Assembly (NCBI GenBank): GCA_018223185.1
Contig: JAAEYW010000003.1
Location: forward strand, 214,074 to 278,073
Direction of reading: 5' to 3'
DNA length: 64,000 nt
From: Oceanospirillales bacterium
Lineage (GTDB): Bacteria > Pseudomonadota > Gammaproteobacteria > Pseudomonadales > Balneatricaceae
The notes under the pieces: generated by a model
Told to the model about the DNA's origin: nothing
The model's input: only the letters and a program-made list of their open reading frames with translations
Database searches by the model: none
Part shown: positions 8,326 through 18,800 of the stretch, one piece after another
Layout: the number at the start of each line of letters is the position of its first letter
Position numbering within the stretch: the first letter of the stretch is position 1
Position numbers and translations under genes: made by a program

Positions 8326-9195
8326 ATGAGTCTGTCACTGAGGCAATTGATAATATTTGAGGCGACCGCTCGCCTGGGGCGCCTGACCGCGGCCGCTGAT
8401 GAGCAGGCGCTGAGTCAGTCGGCGGCCAGTCAGGCGCTGAAAGAGCTGGAAATGACGCTGGGTTACCGGTTGTTCAGTCGTAACAGTCGTGAACTGGTAA
8501 TAACCGGTATGGGGCGGGAGATTCTGCCGCGGGTCCGGGATATTCTGCTAAATGTTGAAAGCCTTAAAGCACCTTATAGTAGTGGCGTCAGTGGTTCGTT
8601 CAGGGTGGCTGCCAGTGTGACTATCGCCAGTTATCTGTTCCCGGGGCTGATGGCGGGCTTCCTGGAGCAGTTCCCAGAGGTGGAACCCGATCTGCAGATC
8701 GCCAATACCCGGCAAGTGATCGCAAGGCTGGAGAAAGGGCAGGCTCATATCGGCCTGATTGAAGGCCCCGCGTCGCATCCTCAGCTGCAGATTATCCCCT
8801 GGCGGAGTGATGAGTTGCAGGTGTTTTGCAGTCATGCGCATGCGCTGGCCCGGGGAGGACGGCTGGACATTGAGCAGATGCCACAGCAGCGCTGGATTCT
8901 CAGGGAACAGGGATCAGGCACCCGTGAAGTTTTCGACCGGGCGCTGCAGCGGGTTGGTGGCAGCGTCTCAACGGTGATGGCGCTGAATCGTCAGGAAGCG
9001 ATTAAGCAATCGGTTAAGGCTGGTCTGGGGATTGGTTGTTTGTCTCGTCTGGCGGTTGCTGAAGAGCTGCGCAGAGGGGAGCTGGTGGTGTTGCAGACTC
9101 CCTTAGAGTTGTCCCGGCAGTTGTCGGTGGTGGTGCCGCCTGAAACCGGCTCCAGTCAGCTGGTGCAGGCGTTTACCCGCTTTCTGAAGCTGTAA
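8326..9195 (+). CDS. yeiE: LysR-family regulator, YeiE-like
   Basis: The start MSLSLRQL at 8326 gives 289 residues, the usual LysR length; an upstream ATG at 8236 would add 30 residues not typical of the family and overlap the promoter region. The winged HTH (about 18-40) reads LTAAADEQALSQSAASQALKE, followed by the effector-binding domain. It is divergent from yeiH. In enterobacteria YeiE responds to sulfite, so sensing of a sulfur oxyanion and control of yeiH is a reasonable inference. Confidence 0.88.
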   Translation: MSLSLRQLIIFEATARLGRLTAAADEQALSQSAASQALKELEMTLGYRLFSRNSRELVITGMGREILPRVRDILLNVESLKAPYSSGVSGSFRVAASVTIASYLFPGLMAGFLEQFPEVEPDLQIANTRQVIARLEKGQAHIGLIEGPASHPQLQIIPWRSDELQVFCSHAHALARGGRLDIEQMPQQRWILREQGSGTREVFDRALQRVGGSVSTVMALNRQEAIKQSVKAGLGIGCLSRLAVAEELRRGELVVLQTPLELSRQLSVVVPPETGSSQLVQAFTRFLKL

Positions 9196-9350
9196 CCTTC
9201 CTGCTGGGATGCTGATCTTTTTCATTAAGGCTCAGTTGGGGGAGGGCTGTATCGCCCGAAATATAATAAGTGTCAGAAAGAACTCAAGAAATCCGGTTTC
9301 AGGCCGAACTATTAGGGACTCCATTTTAACCGGGTTGTTGTGATTTTCTG

Positions 9351-9785
9351 ATGCAGATAGAACGGCTTGAACAGTTAGAGCAGCGAATTGAGGGCTACAC
9401 CTCTTCGTTAACCCATGCGGTTAATGAAGGGCGTGGTGCGCAGTTCTCTATGCTGCTGAGTCTGATCAGTGCCGCAGAGTACCAGACGCAGAAGGGCAGA
9501 GCATCGACTCAGGGGTTTAGTCTGCCTGAGCCCGAATTGCCGGAATACCCCGATCCGGACTCGCTATACAGCGGTGAAGTGGTTAGCCGTTTGAATAGTG
9601 CTGTGCGTGAGAATCATCCTGGAGATTTTGCTTACCTCCTCAGTCATATCTCTGTGCAGGCGAATACGCCGGTCCGCAGCGTTTCCGCCGCAGATGATTT
9701 TGCCCGTATAGGTCTTGCTTCAGCAGGCCGGCTGATGCTGGAAGAGATTGGCCGTTCGGGTCAGCAGTTCAGTGCCCGTGCATGA
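9351..9785 (+). CDS. Hypothetical protein, 144 residues
   Basis: A soluble protein with no signal peptide or membrane segment. The N-terminal ~45 residues (MQIERLEQLEQRIEGYTSSL) are probably helical and the middle is rich in Pro/Glu/Asp. Two segments look like an internal repeat: a helix around 21-45 (HAVNEGRGAQFSMLLSLIS) and one around 84-105 (NSAVRENHPGDFAYLLSHIS). I do not recognise the family. It stands alone, convergent with the dap-rlmA operon. Confidence 0.7.
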   Translation: MQIERLEQLEQRIEGYTSSLTHAVNEGRGAQFSMLLSLISAAEYQTQKGRASTQGFSLPEPELPEYPDPDSLYSGEVVSRLNSAVRENHPGDFAYLLSHISVQANTPVRSVSAADDFARIGLASAGRLMLEEIGRSGQQFSARA

Positions 9786-9897
9786 GCAGGGGCTGATTTC
9801 AGGTTAGACTGTTTATTACCAGCCCTGTTAAAACGCCGCTTCGTTTTTCAGTAGTGCTGGGCTTTGCACAAACTGCTTTCACGGGTTGTCTTCAGAT

Positions 9898-10284
9898 TTA
9901 AGTGCGCCAGTGAATCTTTTCGATTGTGTCCTTTTCAACCCGCCACCATTCATCAGGGTCATCCCCGGTGGTCCAGCCACTGGCGATACAGCGAATCTCG
10001 GTGTCCAGCTCGCGAGCCGCCTGCTCAGCACAGTCCAGGTCTTTGACCCATGGGGTCTGATCTGAGTTAAACCAGATGCTGGTCCAGGCTTTACCTGAAA
10101 CCTTCTCATGGATCATAACCGGGATCTCGCAGTCATCTATGCTACCGATAAAATGATGCACCTGACCCTGCTCAAAGTCCCGTTTGAGCGACTGGCAGAG
10201 GCCCTCTAGCCACTGTGTTATCCGTTCGAGTGAACGGTCTTTAATGTAGATCTCAATATCAGGATGGCGTTGATCTTCAGTCAT
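9898..10284 (-). CDS. Conserved hypothetical protein, 128 residues
   Basis: A soluble acidic protein rich in Trp near the C terminus (DEWWRVEKDTIEKIHW). The start overlaps the end of the upstream membrane-protein gene by 8 bases (ATGACTGA), so the two are translationally coupled. It is the last gene of the dapC-yffB-dapD-dapE-rlmA operon. No recognised domain; function unknown. Confidence 0.8.
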   Translation of the reverse strand: MTEDQRHPDIEIYIKDRSLERITQWLEGLCQSLKRDFEQGQVHHFIGSIDDCEIPVMIHEKVSGKAWTSIWFNSDQTPWVKDLDCAEQAARELDTEIRCIASGWTTGDDPDEWWRVEKDTIEKIHWRT

Positions 10285-10591
10285 GGTGTTTGTCAGATTT
10301 CGGGTCAGGTTGGTGATCGGTTAACAGAAAACGGAAAATCCGTAGAATACTCAGGCTAATATAGCCGAAGGCTGCGGTTATTGCCCCGCAAATTGCGAGA
10401 ATCAGGCCGATCAGCGCGATAATTTCACGTTGCAGGCTTTCTGCCAGCATAAATTGTGCAATCACCAGTGCGATAAAACCGATCATAAATATGCCGGTTC
10501 CGATCAGTAGAATGGTCAGGTTTTGCCTGACGTTATCGGCGCGGCGAATCAGGCGCAAACGCAGGCGTTGTCTGAAGCTGCGGCTGCGCAT
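10277..10591 (-). CDS. Small membrane protein, 104 residues
   Basis: A strongly basic N terminus (RSRSFRQRLRLRLIRR) is followed by two transmembrane segments (about 26-48 and 57-80) and a hydrophilic tail. It begins 3 bases after rlmA and overlaps the next gene by 8 bases. The basic start suggests a cytoplasmic N terminus. Function unknown. Confidence 0.8.
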   Translation of the reverse strand: MRSRSFRQRLRLRLIRRADNVRQNLTILLIGTGIFMIGFIALVIAQFMLAESLQREIIALIGLILAICGAITAAFGYISLSILRIFRFLLTDHQPDPKSDKHHD

Positions 10592-10594
10592 GCT

Positions 10595-11431
10595 TTAGTT
10601 CCGTCTGAAACGTGCCAGGCAGACATCAAGTGTCAGCTCTAACTTGCTCAGTTCTGCCAGCCGCTCGCGGGCGGCCTGATTGATCCGCCAGCCATGGGGT
10701 GTCATTGCCAGTAACTGACTGATCTGGGTCTGGTCGGGCAAGGTGAAACGGTATCTCACCGGTTCAGTGGAGATGTGTTCAAACGGTTCGCTCAGCACTG
10801 TTGCCGGATCAAAGCCAGAGTGGCGTACCTCATCGTAGATCAGGGTTCGCAGTTCAATCAGGTGATCTTCACCCGGATAGGCAATCAGCAGTTCCGCCCC
10901 CGGTTTAAGCGTGCGGCAGAACTCTTCTGCCATCAAACGACTAAACAGTACGGTGATCAGGTCAAGAGAGTTATCAGCCACTGGCATCCGTGCTCCGGAA
11001 GCCACCATCCAGGTAATGGCTTTGCTCTGACTGCAAGCGGCTTTGACCGCATGTTTTGAGATATCCAGACCGGCCAGCTGATATTCGCAGTGGCTTAGTT
11101 CAAGCTGTTGTTGCATCCGGCAGGTGTAATAACCCTCACCGCAGCCCATATCGAGTATGCGGGTTGCTGGCTGCTCAAGGGCTTTTCTGGCCACTCTGGC
11201 TGCGATGGTGTCTGCCAGGGGCTGATAATGCCCGAGCGCGAGAAAGTTGCGTCGTGCCTGCACCATCTCCGTATTGTCACCGGGATCTTTTGAGCGTTTC
11301 TGGTTGGCGAGCAGCAGATTCCAGTAGCCCTGTTTGGCAGCATCAAAACTGTGTCGGTCAGGGCACTCCAGATGCTTACTGTCGCCATTTAATGGTTGCA
11401 GGCAGACAGGACAGTTCAGATCAAAGTTCAT
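10595..11431 (-). CDS. rlmA: 23S rRNA (guanine-745-N1)-methyltransferase RlmA
   Basis: 278 residues. The N-terminal zinc site is visible as C7, C10, C23 and H27 (CPVC then CPDRH). The SAM-binding motif ILDMGCGEGYYT lies at about 91-102. The segment GYWNLLLANQKRSKDPGDN and the following ARRNFLALGHYQPL are diagnostic of RlmA. It methylates helix 35 of 23S rRNA. It begins 5 bases after dapE. Confidence 0.95.
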   Translation of the reverse strand: MNFDLNCPVCLQPLNGDSKHLECPDRHSFDAAKQGYWNLLLANQKRSKDPGDNTEMVQARRNFLALGHYQPLADTIAARVARKALEQPATRILDMGCGEGYYTCRMQQQLELSHCEYQLAGLDISKHAVKAACSQSKAITWMVASGARMPVADNSLDLITVLFSRLMAEEFCRTLKPGAELLIAYPGEDHLIELRTLIYDEVRHSGFDPATVLSEPFEHISTEPVRYRFTLPDQTQISQLLAMTPHGWRINQAARERLAELSKLELTLDVCLARFRRN

Positions 11432-11436
11432 TCCGG

Positions 11437-12576
11437 TTACCGAGTCAGCAGCTTTGCCATAATGTTTTCATATAGCGAAGACAGTGTGTCCAGGTCATCG
11501 GCTTTAACCCGCTCGTTGACCTTATGGATGGTGGCGTTAATCGGCCCCAGCTCAACAACCTGTGCTCCTGTCGGTGCAATAAAGCGTCCGTCTGAAGTCC
11601 CGCCGGAGGTGGATAGTTCAGTGTCTAAGCCTGTGATCGCTTTGATTGAATCGACACAGGCATCGACCAGGTCGCCCCGCTCGGTGATAAAGGGGTTGCC
11701 GCTGAGCGTCCAGTTGATATCGAAATTCAGGCCGTAGCGATTAAGGATCTCATAGGTTCGTTCCTTAATCTGCTCAGCGCTTAATTCGGTGGAAAAGCGC
11801 AGATTAAACTGTACATCGATATGTCCTGGTACCACATTGGTGGCTCCGGTGCCTGCATGAATATTGGAGATCTGAAAACTGGTGGGGGGAAAGAACTCAT
11901 TACCCTCATCCCACAGCTCAGAGGCCAGATCGTTCAACGCGGGAGCGGCCATATGAATTGGATTTTCCACCAGGTGGGGGTAGGCGACATGGCCCTGTAT
12001 CCCGCGGATGGTAAGGTCGCCACTGATTGAGCCACGGCGGCCATTTTTAATAACATCGCCGACTTTAGCTGTGCTGGAGGGTTCGCCAACGATACACCAG
12101 GTGATCTTCTCGTTGCGGGCTTCCAGGTGGTCAATGACCCGTGTCGTGCCATTGACAAAGGGGCCCTCTTCATCGCTGGTGATCAGCAGGGCAATAGAGC
12201 CGTCATGATCGGGGTGGTTTTCTAAAAAGCGCTCCAGTGCCGTGATAAACGCTGCCAGACTGCCTTTCATATCGGCAGCGCCACGACCACAGAGAAAACC
12301 ATCCTCCATAACCGGCTCAAAGGGAGGGTAGTCCCAGTTTGTTTCCGGCCCGGTTGGCACCACATCCGTATGTCCGGCAAAACAGAACAGCGGCCCTTTG
12401 CTGCCGCGGCGAGCCCAGAAGTTGGTCACCTCTTCAAACTGCAGACGTTCGATGTGAAAGCCCAGCGCTTCCAGGCGTTCGATCATCAGCGCCTGGCAGC
12501 CGTCATCTTCCGGGGTTACGGAGCGACGAGAGATCAGTTGCTTGGCAAGTTCGATTGTGGCACTGAATTGAGACAT
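11437..12576 (-). CDS. dapE: Succinyl-diaminopimelate desuccinylase DapE
   Basis: The start [10 protein letters not shown] at 12576 gives 379 residues; the upstream ATG at 12603 adds nine residues not usual for DapE. Zinc ligands and catalytic residues are visible: H69 and D71 ([11 protein letters not shown]), D102 ([10 protein letters not shown]), E136/E137 (TSDEEGPF). The enzyme releases LL-diaminopimelate and succinate in lysine and peptidoglycan synthesis. It is in one operon with dapC and dapD. Confidence 0.97.
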   Translation of the reverse strand: MSQFSATIELAKQLISRRSVTPEDDGCQALMIERLEALGFHIERLQFEEVTNFWARRGSKGPLFCFAGHTDVVPTGPETNWDYPPFEPVMEDGFLCGRGAADMKGSLAAFITALERFLENHPDHDGSIALLITSDEEGPFVNGTTRVIDHLEARNEKITWCIVGEPSSTAKVGDVIKNGRRGSISGDLTIRGIQGHVAYPHLVENPIHMAAPALNDLASELWDEGNEFFPPTSFQISNIHAGTGATNVVPGHIDVQFNLRFSTELSAEQIKERTYEILNRYGLNFDINWTLSGNPFITERGDLVDACVDSIKAITGLDTELSTSGGTSDGRFIAPTGAQVVELGPINATIHKVNERVKADDLDTLSSLYENIMAKLLTR

Positions 12577-12621
12577 TGGGTTTACCTTGATGCCGGGTGG
12601 CAATTGGAGAGGTGGGTATTT

Positions 12622-12644
12622 GGGTGCTGCGTTTCACAGCACCC
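12622..12644 (-). promoter_or_regulatory. Hairpin between dapD and dapE
   Basis: GGGTGCTG and CAGCACCC form a perfect 8-bp stem with a 7-base loop in the 83-base gap after dapD. On the minus strand no U-run follows, so it may stabilise or process the mRNA rather than end it. Confidence 0.5.
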
Positions 12645-12659
12645 TGAGACGTCAGACGC

Positions 12660-13691
12660 TTAGTTGTGCGCGTGCAGCTCTTCGTTAAGCTCAATCGCGG
12701 ACTTATTGGTTTTTACTTCGACGCGACCGGTCTGAGAGTTACGACGGAACAGCAGATCAGGCTTGCCTGCCAGTTCAGCTGCTTTCACGGTGCAAACCTC
12801 GTTGTTTTCGTCATCCAGCACCGTCACTTTGGAGCTGGCAGTAATGTACAGACCTGCTTCGATGGTGCAGCGATCACCCAGTGGCAGACCCAGCCCCGCA
12901 TTGGCGCCCAGCAGACAGTTTTCGCCTACAGAGATCACCACGTTGTTACCCCCGGACAGGGTTCCCATGGTTGAGCAACCACCGCCGAGATCAGAACCGT
13001 TGCCCACAACAACACCTGCAGAGATACGACCCTCTACCATGCTGACGCCCAGTGTTCCGGCGTTAAAGTTGATAAAGCCTTCATGCATAACGGTTGTGCC
13101 TTCGCCAACATGGGCGCCCAGGCGGATGCGGGAAGTAGCCGCCAAACGAGTACCGGCAGGGACAACGTAGTTGGCCATTTTCGGGAATTTATCCACAGAA
13201 TGAACGTCGATAATCCGGCCCTGAGCACGGGCTGTCAGCTGACGTTTAGGCAGGTCTGCCAGTGAGATGGCGCCTTCATTTGTCCAGGCCACGTTGGGCA
13301 GCTTACCGAACATGCCATTCAGGTTCATGCCATGAGGTTTAACCAGACGGTGTGATAGCAGCGTCAGCTTCAGATAAACTTCTGCCGTGGATTCAGGGTC
13401 TGCATCGGTTTCCAGAATGGTCAGAATCATCGGTTGATGAGTGCCTTTGCAGGTCTCAACGATCTCTGCCTGATCTTCTGCATCGATAGCCAGGAAAGCG
13501 GCTTCAAGGTCGTTGAGCTGAGCGGCTGTCAGTTCAATCGCCTGATTGCCGCCGGTATAGCCTGCAATATCCTTAACGGCGGCTACCAGCGTATCGGACG
13601 GATTCAGCAGTGGGCAGTTATAATAAACTTCCAGTAACTCACCGGCTGACGACTTTGTCCCGATACCCAGACCAAATGCAAATATACTCAT
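12660..13691 (-). CDS. dapD: Tetrahydrodipicolinate N-succinyltransferase DapD
   Basis: The start MSIFAFGLGIGTKSSAGE at 13691 gives 343 residues, the long DapD form of pseudomonads and relatives rather than the 274-residue E. coli form. The C-terminal half carries hexapeptide-repeat left-handed beta-helix sequence (GAHVGEGTTVMHEGFINFNAG and so on). It succinylates tetrahydrodipicolinate in the lysine/meso-DAP pathway, upstream of DapC and DapE, both encoded here. Confidence 0.97.
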   Translation of the reverse strand: MSIFAFGLGIGTKSSAGELLEVYYNCPLLNPSDTLVAAVKDIAGYTGGNQAIELTAAQLNDLEAAFLAIDAEDQAEIVETCKGTHQPMILTILETDADPESTAEVYLKLTLLSHRLVKPHGMNLNGMFGKLPNVAWTNEGAISLADLPKRQLTARAQGRIIDVHSVDKFPKMANYVVPAGTRLAATSRIRLGAHVGEGTTVMHEGFINFNAGTLGVSMVEGRISAGVVVGNGSDLGGGCSTMGTLSGGNNVVISVGENCLLGANAGLGLPLGDRCTIEAGLYITASSKVTVLDDENNEVCTVKAAELAGKPDLLFRRNSQTGRVEVKTNKSAIELNEELHAHN

Positions 13692-13720
13692 TGTTTGTAA
13701 CTCCATAGAACTTTAAAAAT

Positions 13721-14065
13721 TTATTTGAACAGAGCGCTATATTCACTCTCTTTGAAACCGACCTGAGCGCGATCGCCCAGACTCAGCACTGGTCGTTTGA
13801 TCAGCGTGGGTGTCGCCAGCATTTCGCGGATGGCGGAGGTTTCATCAATACTGTTTTTTATACTGTCATCCAGGGCGCGCCAGCTGGTGCTGCGTTTGTT
13901 TAACAACGCCTCCCAGCCCAGATGTTCAACCCAATCACGCAGCTGAGCTTCTGTCAGGCCATCCTTGCGGAAATCATGAAAGCTGAAATTAACACCGTTT
14001 GTCGTGAGCCAGCGTTGCGCTTTCTTCACCGTATCGCAGTTTGAGATACCGTATAGAATAGTCAT
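13721..14065 (-). CDS. yffB: ArsC/Spx-family protein YffB
   Basis: 114 residues, thioredoxin-like fold. The N terminus YGISNCDTVKKAQRWL (about 5-20) has the single CxxT-type cysteine C10, and LGWEALLNKRSTSWR matches E. coli YffB closely. YffB is an ArsC homologue without proven arsenate reductase activity, encoded next to dap genes in many gammaproteobacteria. Here it lies between dapC (11 bases upstream) and dapD (29 bases downstream). Confidence 0.92.
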   Translation of the reverse strand: MTILYGISNCDTVKKAQRWLTTNGVNFSFHDFRKDGLTEAQLRDWVEHLGWEALLNKRSTSWRALDDSIKNSIDETSAIREMLATPTLIKRPVLSLGDRAQVGFKESEYSALFK

Positions 14066-14076
14066 TTTTTGCTCCT

Positions 14077-15294
14077 TCAGGCGTTGAGTGACTCAACATA
14101 GCTGCGAATTCGCTTGGCGCCCTCTACACACTCTTCGAGCGTTGCCACGAGAGCCATCCGCACAAAGCCTGCACCCGGAAGATCACCATTCTGGTCCTCT
14201 CTGGAGACGTAGCTGCCTGGCAGTACGGTCAGATTCTGTTGTGCAAACAGCCCCTGAGTAAACTGGTCATCAGGAATCGGAGTCTCTGCCCAGAGGTAAA
14301 AACCGGCATCAGGCATCCTAACATTCATAACAGGCTCAAGAATTTCCAGCACAGCGGCAAATTTTTCCCGATACTTATCGCGATTTTCCAGAACATGGGT
14401 CTCATCATTCCAGGCTGCGATACTGGCCAGCTGGACCGGAATGGACATGGCGCTGCCATGGTAGGTCCGGTAGCTGGTGAAAGGGCCAATAAGGCTGGCA
14501 TCGCCGGCAACAAACCCCGATCTCAGACCCGGCAGATTAGAGCGTTTTGACAGACTGTGGAAAACGATACAGTTTTTGTAGTCATGACGGCCCAGTTGAG
14601 CGCAAACTTCCAGCAGTCCTACGGGCGGTGTGGCTTCATCGAAATAGATCTCTGAGTAGCACTCATCAGACGCGACAATAAAGTCATACTGGTCAGACAA
14701 CGCAATCAGTTTAGCCAGCGTTGCGGCGTCGGTTACCGCTCCGGTAGGGTTGCTCGGAGAGCAAAGGAACAGCAGCTGACAGCGTTTCCAGACAGCTTCG
14801 GGAACCGCATCAAAATCAGGCACAAAATTGTTATCTGCCGTACAGCTCAGATAATAGGGCTCGGCACCGGACAGATAGGCCGCCCCTTCGTAGATCTGAT
14901 AAAATGGGTTGGGCGATAACAGCAGAGGCGTTTCATCAGTGGCGGATGCTCTGTTGATCGCACACTGGGTAAATGCAAAGATCGCTTCCCGGGTACCCAG
15001 CACCGGCAGCACGTTATCGGCGCCGGTCAGGCTGCCAGCCTGCAACTTAAAACGACGGGTTGCCCAGTCGGCGATGGTCTGGCGTAGTTCAATGGTTCCG
15101 GCGGTCGTTGGATAGTTGGCCAGTTTGTCCAGATTCCGGCTCAGTTCATCGATTACAAAAGCAGGAGACGGGTGCTTCGGTTCACCGATAGAAAGCGCGA
15201 TATGTTCAAGTTCGGTTGGAGGGGTTACCCCGGCTTTCAGCTTAGCCAGTTTTTCAAATGGGTATGGCTGAAGCTTCTGCAGATCTGAATTCAT
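14077..15294 (-). CDS. dapC: Succinyldiaminopimelate transaminase DapC
   Basis: 405 residues, fold type I PLP aminotransferase. The PLP lysine is K250 in SLSKRSNLPGLRSG; other landmarks are SPSNPTGAV (about 179-187) and the SDECYSEIYFD segment (209-219). The start of the protein (LQPYPFEKLAKLKAG) is typical of DapC. It transfers the amino group from glutamate to N-succinyl-2-amino-6-ketopimelate. It heads the seven-gene minus-strand operon. Confidence 0.95.
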   Translation of the reverse strand: MNSDLQKLQPYPFEKLAKLKAGVTPPTELEHIALSIGEPKHPSPAFVIDELSRNLDKLANYPTTAGTIELRQTIADWATRRFKLQAGSLTGADNVLPVLGTREAIFAFTQCAINRASATDETPLLLSPNPFYQIYEGAAYLSGAEPYYLSCTADNNFVPDFDAVPEAVWKRCQLLFLCSPSNPTGAVTDAATLAKLIALSDQYDFIVASDECYSEIYFDEATPPVGLLEVCAQLGRHDYKNCIVFHSLSKRSNLPGLRSGFVAGDASLIGPFTSYRTYHGSAMSIPVQLASIAAWNDETHVLENRDKYREKFAAVLEILEPVMNVRMPDAGFYLWAETPIPDDQFTQGLFAQQNLTVLPGSYVSREDQNGDLPGAGFVRMALVATLEECVEGAKRIRSYVESLNA

Positions 15295-15471
15295 TGAAAT
15301 GCCTTGTAATTGCCGCTGACAAAAGAGCGGAAATTATACCGGATGGAAGCCTGCAGGCCAATTAAAGCAACAATCTATTGGCGTTTATCTGAATTGGCCG
15401 GGCACTTAAGTGACATTCAGCGGTTAACGACATAATGTTAGTTAACAGGAATTAGCGGGGAGTGGGTCAGT

Positions 15472-15822
15472 GTGCTTACAGATAGTCGATTACACCCAAG
15501 AGCAGAAGCGGATTTTGAAGTCAGAGTTGGTATTCCCGGAGATAATACCGGTGCCCGGATTACCAATATTAGTCTGGGCGGCATTGCCATCCGGGGCTGT
15601 CAGGCGCTGGAACAGGTTTTAAAAACGGATTATGCCAATACACGAGGTACCCGTGAGCATGTGGTGAGTTTTACCATGCCCGGAGGAGAGCTGAGTGAAG
15701 TGTGCCGGTTAGTCCATGTCCGGCGGCTTTCCCAGAATTGCTTTGAGTTTGGCATGAAGTTTGTCGGGCTGAATTCTCACGACACAGAGATTATCTCAAC
15801 CTATATTGATCAGTCATGTTGA
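15472..15822 (+). CDS. PilZ-domain c-di-GMP-binding protein
   Basis: 116 residues from a GTG start with GGGGAG 9 bases upstream. It is a stand-alone PilZ domain with HPRAEADFEV (an R near the N terminus) and the ITNISLGGIAIRG motif (about 33-45) matching the D/NxSxxG signature. The first motif has HPRAE where RxxxR is usual, so the second arginine is not obvious and binding may be altered. The window holds four diguanylate cyclase genes that could supply c-di-GMP. Confidence 0.85.
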   Translation: MLTDSRLHPRAEADFEVRVGIPGDNTGARITNISLGGIAIRGCQALEQVLKTDYANTRGTREHVVSFTMPGGELSEVCRLVHVRRLSQNCFEFGMKFVGLNSHDTEIISTYIDQSC

Positions 15823-15827
15823 CTGAA

Positions 15828-15852
15828 CCGGCAGTCCGATTAACGCTGCCGG
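15828..15852. terminator. Hairpin between PilZ gene and RND transporter gene
   Basis: CCGGCAG and CTGCCGG pair over 7 bp with an 11-base loop, between two convergent genes. There is no strong T-run, so terminator activity is likely but not certain. Confidence 0.45.
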
Positions 15853-15875
15853 GTGTATTATCGCCGCTCTCGCCT

Positions 15876-18800
15876 TCATGAATGTAGTGTGGCCTTGTCG
15901 CGGCTGAAGGTGGATTTGAACAGTGCTTTACCATTTTCCAGGATGACCAGCAGTGCCGGCACTACCAGCAGAATCAGCATGGTGCCGAATGCCAGTCCGA
16001 ATACCAGGGAGGTTGCCATGGGGATCAGGAACTGGGCCTGCAGTGAGGTCTCAAACAGTATTGGCGTCAGGCCGGCAATGGTGGTCAGTGAGGTGAGCAG
16101 AACCGCTCTCAGACGCTGGCAGGCAGCTTCTACAATCGAGCTGTGAACACTCATCCCCTCTTTACGCAGTTTCTGGAAAAAGGTGATCAGTACGATGGAG
16201 TCATTGATAACGATTCCTGAGAGACCAAAACAGCCAAACAGAGAGAGTATGGTCAGGTTCTGTCCTGTTAACAGGTGCCCTGCTATGGCTCCGGTCAGGC
16301 CCAGTGGAATTGCCAGCATCACCGCCAGTGGCCAGCTGTAGGATGAAAATACCCAGCTGAGAATAATGAAGATCAGTAACAGTGCGATCAGCAGGCCCAT
16401 CTTCATATCGGCCAGGGTTTCCCGCTGATTTTTATTACGCCCTTCAAAACTCGCCTGAACGCCATACTCTGAGGTGATCTGTTGCAGTTTGCCTGCGCGC
16501 AGATCAGCGATGATCTCGTTGGCGTTGGCCACTGATTCATCAAGGTCGGAGGTGATCTTGATCGCCAGCTGGCCATCGACCCGCTGTAACCGGTCAAGGC
16601 CTTGTTTATCGGTAAACTGCACCACATTGGCCAGTGGTGCATTGTCGCCATTGGGCAGCAGTATCGGCAAATTTTCCAGGGCACTAAAACGGTCCCGTTC
16701 ACGGTCCGGTAGTACTACCCTGACCTCAACTTCGTCCTCGCCCTGGTTAAAGATCTGTACCAGCTGGCCATCAAAGGATGATCTGAGCTGGCGGCCAACG
16801 GAGTTGAGGGTCAGGCCGGCGGTTTTACCTGCCGGTGTCAGGTCATAGATCAGCTGGGACTTACCAAAGGGCAGGTCATCATCGACGTTGCTGACACCGT
16901 TGTACTGACTGAGGGCATCCTGAACCGCCAGGGAGGCGGCCTTCAGCTGTTCGACATCTGAACCCACCAGTTTCACTTCGAGCGATTTGCCCGGAGGACC
17001 TGAACGGTTCAGGTCAATGGTGAACTTTTCAATTCCCGCCGGCAGAATGACCTTACTGCGCCACTTTTTAATAATTTCGCCGTTGGTTATTTCGCGGCTG
17101 TCGATTGAGGTGAGCTGTACATACAGCGCGCCAAATTCATCGCCCTGACCGGAACCCTCGCTGGTCCGGCTGCTATTGGTTTTACGATGAATCTGCAGTG
17201 CCATCTTAATCAGATTGCCGCCCAGTTCCTGTTCTGTCTGTCGCAGCGTCTGATCCAGATGTTGCAGGAAGTTATCCACCTGATCGGGGCTGCTGCCGGA
17301 GGTAAACTGAATGTTGGCATTCAGGGTCTCCATCTCAACCGCCGGGAAGAAGGTGAACTTTAACCGGCCACTGCCCACCAGAGCGATGGCAATAATAAAC
17401 GCAGCCAGGGCGATAGTAACCGTTACCCAGCGGAACTTGATGGCGTTTTCTACCCAGCTGCGGAACCGGCCGTTCTTAAAGTTATTGAATGCGTTATCTA
17501 GTCTGATACGGGTTTCAGACGGGTGCAGGTCAGCGGTTTTATGCAGGCTGTGATGCAGGTGGCCAGGTAGAATCAGAAAACACTCCACCACCGATGCCAT
17601 GATGACGCAGATAACCACCGTGGGAATATCGATCAGAATATTGCCGATAGTACCGCCGATTAAGAGTAGCGGCAGAAACGCTGCGACAGTGGTGAGTGAG
17701 GACGCCATGACCGGTGCCAGCATCCGGTGAGCACCACCGATGGCTGCCTGAAGCCCCGGTTCTCCCATCTGCAGGTGAGTAAGGGTGTCTTCACCGACCA
17801 CAATGGCATCATCGACAATAATACCCAGAGCCATGATCATGCCGAACAGACTGATCATGTTGATACTGCCGCCGATCCCGTAAAGCACTGCCAGGGTTGC
17901 CATAAAAGAGACCGGAATGCCGACCGTGACCCAGAAAGCGACCCGCGCATTGAGGAACAGGAATAGCGTTGCGATCACCAGAATCAGTCCGCCCACGCCG
18001 TTCTTGATCAGCAAATTAATACGATCCTGAATCGCCTCATAGCTCTCATCAAAGGCAATCAGCTGAATATCCGGAGGCAGTGTGGCTTGCCGCTCGCTGA
18101 GCCAGTCGCGCATAATTCTGGCGGCTTGCAGAGTGTCTTCATGTTCTGTGCGGCGTAACTGTAACTGGATCGCGGGCTGGCCCCGGTAGGTGAGGTAGGT
18201 CTGGTTATCCTGATTGCGCCAGTCGACGTCGGCAACATCGCCCAGGCGTAACAACCGCCCATCCTTTGTCGTAATTAACGGTAACTGACTGAAACCCTCG
18301 ACATCACGCTGCTGACTCAGACTGCGTATCTGGCGTGAGCCGTCTCCCTGTGCGGCGGTACCCGCCGGCAGGTCAACACTGCGCTGGTTGATAATCTGGG
18401 CAACGTCGCTGAGGCTCAGCCCCAGCTCATGCAGACGGCTGGAGGGGATCTGAATGGCGATCTCCTGTTCCGGCAAGCCGACAAAGTCGATTTTCCGGAT
18501 ACCCCGTTGTAGCAGTTCGCGTTCATACTGCCGCGCCAGAATCCGCAGTTCCTGCGCGGTAGCGCTATTGCTGGTAATAAGAATTCTGGCGATATCGTCA
18601 TAACGGATCACCCGCTGAACGATCGGTTTTTCAGCATCCGCCGGCAGATTGGTGATACCGTCGACTTTCTGTTTTACCTCGTCGAGGATATACGCGACAT
18701 CACTGTTCTCCACCAGCTCCAGACGTATCGATGCAGCCCCCTGAGTGGCAGTCGAATAGATGGCATCAATACCGTTTACTGATTTGAGTTCCCGTTCAAC

